From Gnetum montanum (Eukaryota > Streptophyta > Gnetopsida > Gnetales > Gnetaceae): a DNA stretch of 64,000 bases. Location: contig MNCI01022230.1 of NCBI GenBank assembly GCA_015680685.1, positions 42,326 through 106,325 of the forward strand, written 5' to 3'. Position 1 is the stretch's first letter. Each line of letters opens with the position of its first letter. Below the pieces are notes generated by a model that searched no databases, was not told the origin of the DNA, and saw nothing but the letters and a program-made list of their open reading frames with translations. Position numbers and translations under genes: made by a program. Shown piece by piece: positions 55,660 through 64,000 of this stretch.

Positions 55660-56720
55660 CATGCTAAGCATAGTAAAACTTTAGGTACAAATGGTTCACT
55701 AGATTGGCAAACTCATTTCCATCTTGATCAACAAGCTGGAATGCTCAATTGTTGTAGGCCTAAGATACCAAGAAAGACCCTTCCCTGTTGGCTAAGAATT
55801 TTCCTACAAGTTCGCAAATTTCCTTGAGGACTAGTTCCCCTCTCTTGATTGGGTGCTAGTGCTAGTTGTGACAAATTTTTTTTCATTGTTTTCTTGGTAC
55901 CATTCAATACTATTAAACATTTGCATGTGCTTCTCCTCTATTGAGTCTAGGTCCATAGGTTTCAACTTGTTGTTTTTAGCTTCATCAATGAAGTTCAAGA
56001 GAATTACCCAAAGTGATGGAAGCTATAATTCAAGGGGAAAATTTCTTTAGATCCATAGATAAGATTATAAGATATCTTACTTGTTACCATTTTGTGTGTT
56101 GTGTAGTAGGCCTAGAGTGCATAGAGTAGTTGCTGTGTCATGGTCATTTGCTATTGCTTAGCGTCTTCTTTAGAAGGTTGACAATGACCTTGTTAGTGGC
56201 CTCTACTTGGCCATTTTCTTGGAGGTAGTATGGAAATGAGAAAGAAGTTTTGATGCCAAAGTGCTCACAAAAGGCTTTAGTTTTGTTATGGCTTGTTGTC
56301 TATTACTATGGTCATGCATAAGCTAAAATAGGTCACTATGCTATCAAGCATAAATTTACAAACTTGTTGTGATGTTGTCTTCCTAAGGGAAATAGCTTCA
56401 ACCCACTTGGTGAAATACTCAGTTGTGATTATTACAAAGCTATGCCCTATGGAGGACTTAATCTTTGTAGATCCAATGATGTCCAAGCCCCAATGTTGGA
56501 ACAAACATGTGATCTACATTGTGTGTATTTTAGTTTGTGGCACGTGCATTAGTTTTTGTCATACCATTGATACATCTCATAGGTTTTGACCTTTGAGATG
56601 TAATTATGCTCCATGTAAGGCCAATAATAGCCTAATCATCTGATTTCATTACAATTATCCTAGGTGCTATGTGACCTCCACATAGTCCCTCATGGACTTG
56701 TTCAACAATTGTTTGGGCTT
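55660..56720 (-). pseudogene. pol: Reverse-strand integrase and pol C terminus
   Basis: Minus strand from 56720: a worn zinc domain (HEG, GHI-like, GYYWPYMEHNY in another frame), then from 56504 FQHWGLDIIGSTKIKSSIGH and YFTKWVEAISLRKT then IDNKP. The two catalytic Asp residues are kept but DNGP is DNKP. A deletion near 56200 removes the catalytic Glu segment. It resumes with MDLDSIEEKHMQ, LVLKEICELV.KF and DGNEFANLVNHLYLK. Many stops. Confidence 0.75.
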
Positions 56721-56984
56721 CATTGTTTCTTACATAGGTTAGCAGTATGCCATTGTAGGATTTATGACATAACGTGTTATCACCCATGATGACATACTAT
56801 TGATAACTTTTGCATACTATATCCTTTTGGATGGTAGTTAGATGTTCCAGAGGCTCACCCTGTAGAAGGTATGCCTTGATGTTATTGTACCACTCTCCTA
56901 CATGGGTTGTGCTTTTTGTGGCTATAGATGTAATGTTAGTGATTTGCATAATGAGTACAATGCAATTTTCCACTAAGGTAGTGT

Positions 56985-58692
56985 TTCATGGTGCTAAGTG
57001 TCAAAGTAATATTTCATGGTGCTAAGTGTAGAGTGTAGCCATGGAATGGGGGTGAGCACAGCTAAGGGTTTCAATTGAAATGAAGGTGTCAAGCCATGGA
57101 GACTACCACTGAGCATAGTACAGCATGATGATGTGTGAAAAAATGTGAAAAGATGAAAGAAAAATTTAAGAAAATGCTAGAAATGGGAGAGAGAAAAGGA
57201 ACACCATCCCAAATGGAAGTGTAGTTAACTCTAAAAGGATCTCAAAAGGTACATAGTGTATAATAGGTGTAGTGGAAGTGCAGTCACAGTCTCAATAGTG
57301 TTGGGCCATGAAGTCTAGTGCTCACCGTGATGAACCATGCCTACAGTGTTGGCCACCACGATGTATCTTGTGATGTCCTATAGGGTTGCAACGGGGTTGT
57401 GGTGTACCATGTAGTGTAGGGCTACAACAGGGCCACCGTGTACCATACAGTACAACTATGCCTCTTTGGTAGTGTGGTGTGCTCTGGGTCTTGTTTGTCC
57501 ATGGAGCTAAGTGCCAAGATGTCAAAATACCAAATGCCAAATGAAAGTGCCAATTTCCAATCCATAAAATGTTGGGGTGTAGGGGTATTTATAGGGCTAA
57601 GGCTAGCCAAAAATGTAGATTAGGTGCCATGTGGTAGTGTGATAGGTGGGAATACAAGAGAAATTTAGAAAATTTTCTAAGTCTAGAGGTGACCAGAAAA
57701 AGTTTAAAATTTTTTCTAACTTTGGTTGCTATGCTTGCTATGCTCACCCCTTGCTATGCTCGCTATGCTTTAGATCATAGGTACAATTTGAGACAAATAG
57801 GGGGTGTAAAAGAAATGCAAATCACTAATCTTGCTTGTTGGAGGAGTGCTAGCATTGGAATAAAGGCTTGTGATATGCTTTGGAAGCTTTTGGAAGTAGT
57901 TCTATGTTGCTATGCTAGCTACACTCTGGAGCGTAGCCCAACAATTAGGCAAATTCACAAAAAAATAAAATCTAGCATTGTTACAGTTGCTATGCTCATG
58001 AGCGTAACAGGAAGAGATAGGTGCAAAACTAAAGTCCAGCACCACTACACTTGCTACATGCATGAGTGTAGCAAGAAGGGAGAGGAAGTAGCATGGATAC
58101 TTAAAAAAATCTAGCAACTAAAGTCTAGTGCTGCTATGCTTGCTACACTTATGAGCATAGCAAGATGGGATAAGATGTAGCATGGACACTTAGAAAAATC
58201 TGGCAAAAATTTTAGTCCTTATTCTTTCTATGCTAGATTTAGGAGGGATAGCTTCAGGAGTTAGAAAATCTACCAAATGCATCTTCCATGCTAAGCTAGC
58301 TTGATAGCTTCTGGCTTGACAACCATGTAAACTTGCCATTGATGTGCATGCTACACTGACTATGCTCTAGAGCGTAGTAGGGAGAATGCAAGCATAGCAC
58401 AATAGTTAGAAAAATTTCTACAACTTGTGTCATCATTCTAACACTTAGCCAAAATTGTAGAAAATTGACCATTGAAGCTGACTACACTCTACTATAGTGG
58501 AGAGCATGGTCCCAACACTTAGAAAATTTGCAAAAATTGCCATTGTTTTGACACTTAGAAAAAATTTGCAAATCTGGTAGTTGGAGATGACTACACTCAA
58601 CACTTGGAAAAATTTGGGCAAAGTGCCATTGTTTTGACACTTAGCCAAATTTTTAGTCAAGACACCGAGACTCAAAATTTTGTGGTGTTTCA
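56985..58692 (-). repeat. Reverse-strand LTR, truncated at its low end
   Basis: Matches 51461-53227 from 'ATGGAATGGGGGTGAGCACAG' to GGTGTTTCA at 58692. TATA box at 57586-57593 (minus). The first ~200 bp are missing, and it abuts integrase sequence. Because RT sequence of the same orientation lies beyond it, it is either the 5' LTR of the nested element or a later insert. Open frames at 57322-58693 are LTR sequence. Confidence 0.75.
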
Positions 58693-58739
58693 ACTACATA
58701 GTTGGAGATCCAATCTACATAGTCAATAGCCCAAATGAA

Positions 58740-59250
58740 ACTAGCTTTGTAAAGCTTGGTGATTTCGTGACAAATTAGCAACACCACCTTATGCTAAACC
58801 ATGCACACTTTTTGTTTAACTAGTTTAATGCAAGATTTGAGAATGATATTATGCTAGACTAGCTAAGGATCTAGGCTTGACATGTCCTCATATGACCATG
58901 TGAATGCCTTGATGTTATCATTAAGCACCTTAGTAATGTCTTGAGCATGCTTGGGCTTTAGCGAGAAGCTCATTTTTAGTGTTTTTTCCTTACCATTAGG
59001 TGTTTCCACAAGGATCTTAACAAGGGAATCCTCTGTGATGTCCCTTACCTCTAGATTGAGAGCCTTGACTAGATGGTTGGGCTAGTCTAGTGGTGTCTCT
59101 ATGGATTCTATGTATTCAACATAGGTTGTAGGCTCAAGATCAGGGCAATGTGGGTCAATGCATTACTTAATATCACAATGGGATCCTATGAACTAGAGGT
59201 GATAGAAGCTGTTGGTGCATAGCCATGTTGTGTTCTTTCAAAATGAACTA
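58740..59250 (-). pseudogene. pol: Reverse-strand RT N-terminal fragment
   Basis: On the minus strand it reads KHAQDITKVLNDNIKAFTWS then YEDMSGLDP-like, matching KVAKIL.DNIDVFAWSYSDM in Tat-A. The RT palm and RNase H are missing. About 59370-59440 holds complements of the pre-RT TTAAA repeat words. Confidence 0.6.
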
Positions 59251-59639
59251 GAAAAATGTCAAGAAACACCCATCTTAACAAAGAAAATATGTGCACATGA
59301 TGAAAAAGCAATGTGATGAAATTTTCCTAAGTATGCATGCAAGCTATTGAGGAAGGTAAACATGTTTGTGTTGGTTTTAGGCCTCAACAGGCTATGCATG
59401 CCAATTTTAGATCTTGGTAGACTATAGATGTGTCAAGAATGTCATTCTAGAGAAGGTTGGCCATGCTTAGGAAGTGAAATTAGCTCAAGCATTCACTAGG
59501 CAGTGAAAAGTTAAAAATTTTGATTAAGTATGGGTGACTATGCTCTCACCTAACTATGCTTTCATCTAACTATTCTGTCACCCAAAAGTTAAAATTTTTA
59601 GCTAAGTGTGAAGTGTAGTCTTGGGCTAGTGGATTATTA

Positions 59640-60243
59640 AATGATCCTAAGATGCTCTAGACTGGGGGAGAGCATAGTCCAACACTTATAAATAATATCA
59701 CAAAAAGTGGCTATGTGCTAACTATGCTCTTCATGGAAGGCTGACTACACTCCTAATTGGAGTTGAGCATAGTCTTAGCACTCATCAAAACTTGTAAAAA
59801 TTACCTTCCAGTTGACTATGCTTGACTACACTCTAGGTAGGTGGAGAGAATAGTCTTAACACTTAGAAAAATATGAAAAAACTAAATCTTCATGTTGACT
59901 ACACTTAACTACACTCTAGGGTAGTGGAGAGCGTAGTCTTAGCACTTAGACAAATTAGTAGCAACTAGCTTGACACCTAGAAAAAATTGCAACAATTAGA
60001 CAAATTTGTAGTAGCTAGCTTGACACTTAGACAAACTTTACAACTTCTTGCTTCATGATGACACTTAGAAAAAATTGCAAAAAATTAGTTTTGAACTAAT
60101 TGCACTCTTCACTAGGACAACTATGCTATGGGGTAGTGGAGAGCATAGTCCCAAAAGTTAGAAAAATTTGCAAAAAATGGCCTTATGCTGACGCTTAGGA
60201 AAATTTGTTCTAGATGCTATAGTCCAAATTTGGTGGTGTTTCA
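59640..60243 (-). repeat. 5' LTR of the reverse-strand element, truncated
   Basis: Matches the 52550-53227 part of the partner LTR ('AAAAAGTGGCTATGTGCTAACTATG', in pieces) and ends GGTGGTGTTTCA at 60243, followed by ATGTG. Confidence 0.8.
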
Positions 60244-60329
60244 ATGTGCTTATGGTTGATATGTAGAATTAGAGTATAAACACTTGGAAGTAAATCAATA
60301 TACCATTGAACCTAAGTAAACCTCATGGT

Positions 60330-61710
60330 GATGTTGAATGATGTATCAACCTTAATTTCCTAGATCTTAAGCTTGAGAGTCTTATCGATCACATAGCCTT
60401 AATAGAGAAACCTATAGAGTGGCATGAAAACCTAGTTAAAACGCTTAACCTAGAGGTTTGCAACATTACCAAAGACTCTCTGGTTGGGGATTTTTTCACA
60501 ACACACATTGGTGAGGAGAAACCTAAAATTAAGCTTCTCACTAGAACCTCAACAAGCTCAAGACATCACCAACGTCCTTTAGGACAACATTGAGATCTTT
60601 TCTTGGTCATATGAAGATATGCTAGGTCTTGACCCTAAAATAAAGCTTGCATAGTCCTTGAACAAGTTCATGAGGGTGTATGTGGAGGACATATAGGATC
60701 TAGAGTCATGGTCACTAAATTCAAACAACTAGGCTATTACTAGTTATATATAGAAAATGATTGCTTACAGAAGACCGAAACTTATGACACTTGTCAAAGG
60801 CATAGTAACCTAATACATGTACCATCAACTAAGTTACATACCATGAAGATAACCTAGCCATTCCAATAGTGGGATTTGTATATCATTGGATCTATAATGC
60901 CTAATTCTTCCACAGGGCATAGCTTTATCATAACTATGACTGAATACTTCACAAAGTGAATTGAAGCTATTCCCCTAAGGAAGATGATGTCTCAACAAGT
61001 ATATAGATTTATACTTGATAAAATAGTAGCCTTTTTTTGGCATACCTATCACAATAGTCATAGATAATGGACCATAATTTAGTAGCCAAGAAAAAAAAAA
61101 CTTTTCTCCCATCCTAGGCATTAAGAATTTTTTTTGTCATTGTATTACCCTCAAGACAATGAATAAGTTGAAGCTAGCAACAAGACCATTGTAAACCTAC
61201 TTAAAAAGATGTTGAACAATAGTAGATGTAAGTGGAATGAGTGACTCGTCCATGCACTTTGGGCTTATCGAAAAGCCTATTGAATTGTAATTAGTGTAAC
61301 TCCATATAGCCTAGTTTATGGTTATGAAGTTTTTTTTCTTGAATTGCAAGTTCCATCATTGAGAGTAGCCCTATTAGACTTCATCAAAAATGAATAGAAT
61401 AAGGAGTTATGTACCATGGACTTGGACTTGATGGAGGAGAAAAAAGTAGAAATGCTTGGTCACATCGAGTGATACTAGGAGAGGCAAAAAAAACAACACT
61501 ACAATAACCTAAGCAAGTTAAAGATCAGGAAGGAGGACCTAATTCTCAATGCTATCTATGAGCATGTGAACAAATTCTCAACCAACTAGGAAGGATCTTT
61601 CTTGATCATCAAGGCCTATGGTAATGGAGCCTTCTAGATAGTAGACATGATGGGAATGAATTGGCTGATCAGGTTAATCTTTCCTATCTAAAACAATATT
61701 ATATCTAACA
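60330..61710 (+). pseudogene. pol: Plus-strand Tat-like pol with RT/RNase H deletion
   Basis: Begins with the RT N-terminal part (EWHENLVKTLNLEVCNITKD, DNIEIFSWSYEDMLGLDPK in frame pieces), then jumps near 60650 to the integrase zinc domain (VHEGVCGGHIGSRVMVTK..GYY, DTCQRHSNLIHV). The core follows: DLYIIGSIMPNSSTGHSF, EAIPLRKMMSQQVYRF, ITIVIDNGP. Then VPSLRVALLDFIKN, MDLDLMEEKK and a C-terminal end near 61707. Stops are frequent. The deletion of about 1.9 kb relative to Tat-A removes RT palm, RNase H and archaeal RNase H. Confidence 0.75.
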
Positions 61711-62726
61711 CTTTTTCTTGATAGGTATGATCATTGTCATACATGATTATAATGACCATTAACATGTGAGCTAGCATTCCTACCTTTACTTATTTTTTCA
61801 TGATAATGGAATTGAAAAACTTTGTAACATATGTAATGCAAGATGCAGATCCCTTTTTGGGTGTAATGATTGTGGCCTTTGGTGGTCTGGTTCATTGATT
61901 CTTTCATGTAAACCTATGCATTGTATTATGAAAACATGCTTTATTTTCTGTTTTTTTGTTTCTCTCTTGGAGTTTTTCTTGTAGGATGAAGCTTGGAGTC
62001 ATCATGAAGGTGCAACTCATCACAACATCAAGTCATCATGTAACCTCAATGCACAAGATTTGGTGAATTTATCTTGTTGTACCAAGAGTGCTTCTTTTAC
62101 TTCATTCCTATTATCTCTCCTTGAGTCCAATCTTGTAACCTTCTTGTAACCTTCCTTACCCTAAGCAACAATGTTAGCCTATGTTTGACACCCATGAATT
62201 TTGGCCATTTAACATGTCCTTCATCATGCTCCACCTATAAGTTCATTGAATGTAACACATCTAATTGAACATGAAAACCATTGAGCTCGTTGAGTGTAAG
62301 ACATCTCACTCAATAGGAAAATCAAATAAAAGTTGGCCTTGGCAATGAAACCAAATGAATCTTTTACCTAGAAAAAAATGGGGAAGCAATTTACCAAGAA
62401 GCCTAATGACAAAAGAAACCTTGGAGCTGGGTGTTGGTTCCTTAAAATATTAATAAGTAACGAACACCTCAAAGCATGAATTGTGAAGCCTTAATTAAAT
62501 GTTTAACATGTCAGTATCATATTGTAGCCATGATATCAACCTATGGAACTCATTTTACTACCTCATCATAATCTCATCCCATTATCACAAGCACTCCTTG
62601 GCATGGTTCAACACTATAGGATCAAGCATAGAGAGGAAATGTTGGTGATGGACCTATAATGGTGTTTTGTGTTCTTTGTTGATGTCTCTCAAGATAATTC
62701 TCAAAACATCAACAAAGAGTAGCCAA
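61711..62726 (+). other. 3' untranslated region and polypurine tract of plus-strand element
   Basis: No gene seen. It ends ACATCAACAAAGAGTAGCCAA, equivalent to the polypurine tracts before LTR3 and LTR4. Confidence 0.55.
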
Positions 62727-63478
62727 TGAAACACCACCAAGAAAACACATGTTGTAGCTTGTAACCTTCACCACCCAACTTGAGGTAAGATATTATTATA
62801 AATGTACGATTTGTGGCCCATGAGCTATAATCTTGCATACTTCAACATGTTGGGATTGAAAATGCCTCATAAGTTACTTTTTTCTTACTTCCCAAGTGGA
62901 AAAAGTGCTATCATGTCCATATATGCACTTATAAAGGCTAAAAATGCCTTGGGGACTATCAAATTTGGCATTTTCATGAGTTTTTATAGAGGTATAGCCT
63001 CAACTATGTTTAAACCATCTACCCCTAGTGTAGATGATGTTGGATTTTCATTTCCTAACAAAACTCAATGTAGTTACCACAAAACCTAACATAGCTACAA
63101 GACCAATGTTAGTGTTGTTGGGTTTTTCATTTTTCCAACAATGGTAAAAGTAGTCATAACATTTTCTAGTGGTGGCAACATGGCTAGCGTAGTCATCATG
63201 GATTTCTAGCAGTTGCAGTTTGGCTAGCATACTTACCATGATTTTAGCAGACTTCAACAAACATTAGCATAGTCTTCAAGGCCATCATAGTCAAATTAAA
63301 AGCTAATGTAGTCACAAGTATGTTTACTATTTTTAGTATGCAGACAGATTTTGATGGCCTTGGTGTAAAAAAACTTACTAGAAATGATCAACTACACTAG
63401 AAATCATAGTTGTTATACCTACAAATAAACATCAATCTATTAGTAATCATGGTAATAAATTGTGTTCACCTTATGGGA
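62727..63478 (+). repeat. LTR start of plus-strand element, extent uncertain
   Basis: TGAAACACCACC follows a polypurine tract and matches the Tat LTR start, but the rest resembles no LTR in this window beyond AGCATAGTC-type words. It stops at or before the copia LTR beginning at 63479. No terminal CACTACA seen, so it is truncated or rearranged. The 95-codon frame at 62802-63089 has no recognisable feature. Confidence 0.4.
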
Positions 63479-64000
63479 TGTCAAAACCTTAAGGAAAATG
63501 AAAAATATAGAATGTTGTGGAATATGATGATTTTTCATGGCATGAATTAGAGCTCAAGAAATGACATCTACAAAGAGATGTCAAAGTGAAAAATAAAAGG
63601 ACTCAAGGAAATATGGAAAAGCATAGATAAAAATGAAGGTTATTAGTCAAATGAAGATGTGCCAAAGATTGTGAGAAAGCTAAATCAGTAATAGGAATCC
63701 TCAAGAACTAAATTTTAAAAGTTAAGAAGATGTCTCTAAGAAGTAGAGGATGGCTTAGCATAAGTGGAGTGCATTAGAGAAGACATCTTCAAAAAATAGG
63801 AGACTTCTCCTTTTTATAAGAGAAATCTTCACAAAGGCATCCCACCTTTAGTAGAGATGTTATCCTAGATTTGAATTCATTTTTGAAAGACATCCCAATC
63901 TCAAAGGAGACATCTACACTAGCTATTAGATAGCTATTGCACAAATTCTAAGGTATGTTTGGAAACTTCAAGGCTATAAGAAGACTTCATCCTCTTAGAT
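63479..64000 (+). repeat. Third copia LTR copy, cut by window edge
   Basis: Starts TGTCAAAACCTTAAGG and follows 44769-45240 closely (GAATGTTGTGGA, ACAAAGAGATGTCAAAG, then the GAGACATCT words). Runs off the right edge. Confidence 0.8.

Larger units (their letters stand above)
51461..60243 (-). mobile_element. Reverse-strand Tat-like element with exact TSD
   Basis: The low end starts TGTAGTGAC (complement of GTCACTACA) and the high end finishes GGTGTTTCA (complement of TGAAACACC). ATGTG flanks both sides exactly (51456-51460 and 60244-60248). It contains a 3' LTR (51461-53227), a truncated 5' LTR (about 59640-60243), a stub of 3' untranslated DNA (53228-53370) and, around 58740-59250, RT N-terminal sequence. 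The middle (53371-58692) looks like a second related reverse-strand element or fragments. Confidence 0.75.

Noticed and set aside
1-64000. tRNA, rRNA or intact host protein-coding genes
   Set aside because: None recognised on either strand; every longer reading frame falls inside a transposon domain, LTR or repeat.

Overview
The window is plant nuclear DNA made almost entirely of decayed LTR retrotransposons nested inside one another. I see no intact host gene and no rRNA or tRNA. The evidence is Ty3/gypsy pol of the Tat/Ogre type (second, archaeal-type RNase H after the usual one; elements of about 18 kb), Ty1/copia remains, long U3 regions with TATAAATA boxes, and heavy C-to-T/G-to-A decay. 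This suits a large, repeat-rich plant genome such as a gymnosperm, but the species cannot be fixed from the sequence.

Layout, left to right. 1-470: reverse-strand LTR of a family here called LTR-X. 1044-3146: a Ty1/copia LTR and broken gag. At 3147 the copia element is interrupted by an LTR-X element, whose 3' LTR (from 4681) is interrupted at 5572 by a Tat element called B (5573-42327). Tat-B is itself interrupted only 102 bp after its 5' LTR by a second Tat element, A (7268-26065). Candidate target-site duplications (TSDs) support each step: GACAC/AACAC for A, CCTCG/CCTTG for B, and (weaker) GTAAC for LTR-X. Copia sequence resumes near 42367 and ends in a 3' LTR (44769-47700), itself split by a solo Tat-like LTR (45529-47294) with TSD AGTGG/AGTGA.

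From 47.7 kb to the right edge lie a ~190-bp tandem repeat field (48.3-50.7 kb), a reverse-strand Tat-like element (51461-60243, exact TSD ATGTG) with a further reverse-strand element or fragments inside it, a plus-strand pol remnant (60.3-61.7 kb) whose 3' end is near 62726, and a third copia LTR running off the edge.

Tat-A and Tat-B share one plan: LTR, ~120-bp leader repeats, gag, protease, a ~6-kb interval, RT, RNase H, archaeal-type RNase H, integrase, short-period array, conserved 3' open segment, polypurine tract, LTR. Both carry, inside the PR-RT interval and on the opposite strand, an apparently complete intron-containing gene (about eight exons, ~1,170 codons) with its own TATA box, conserved exon lengths and phases, and an acidic C terminus. 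Its third and fourth predicted exons resemble an FCP1/NIF-type (HAD) phosphatase domain, but the catalytic aspartates are replaced in both copies. This antisense cargo gene is the most novel feature here. All reading frames, sense and antisense, now hold stops or frameshifts, so the elements look non-autonomous today.
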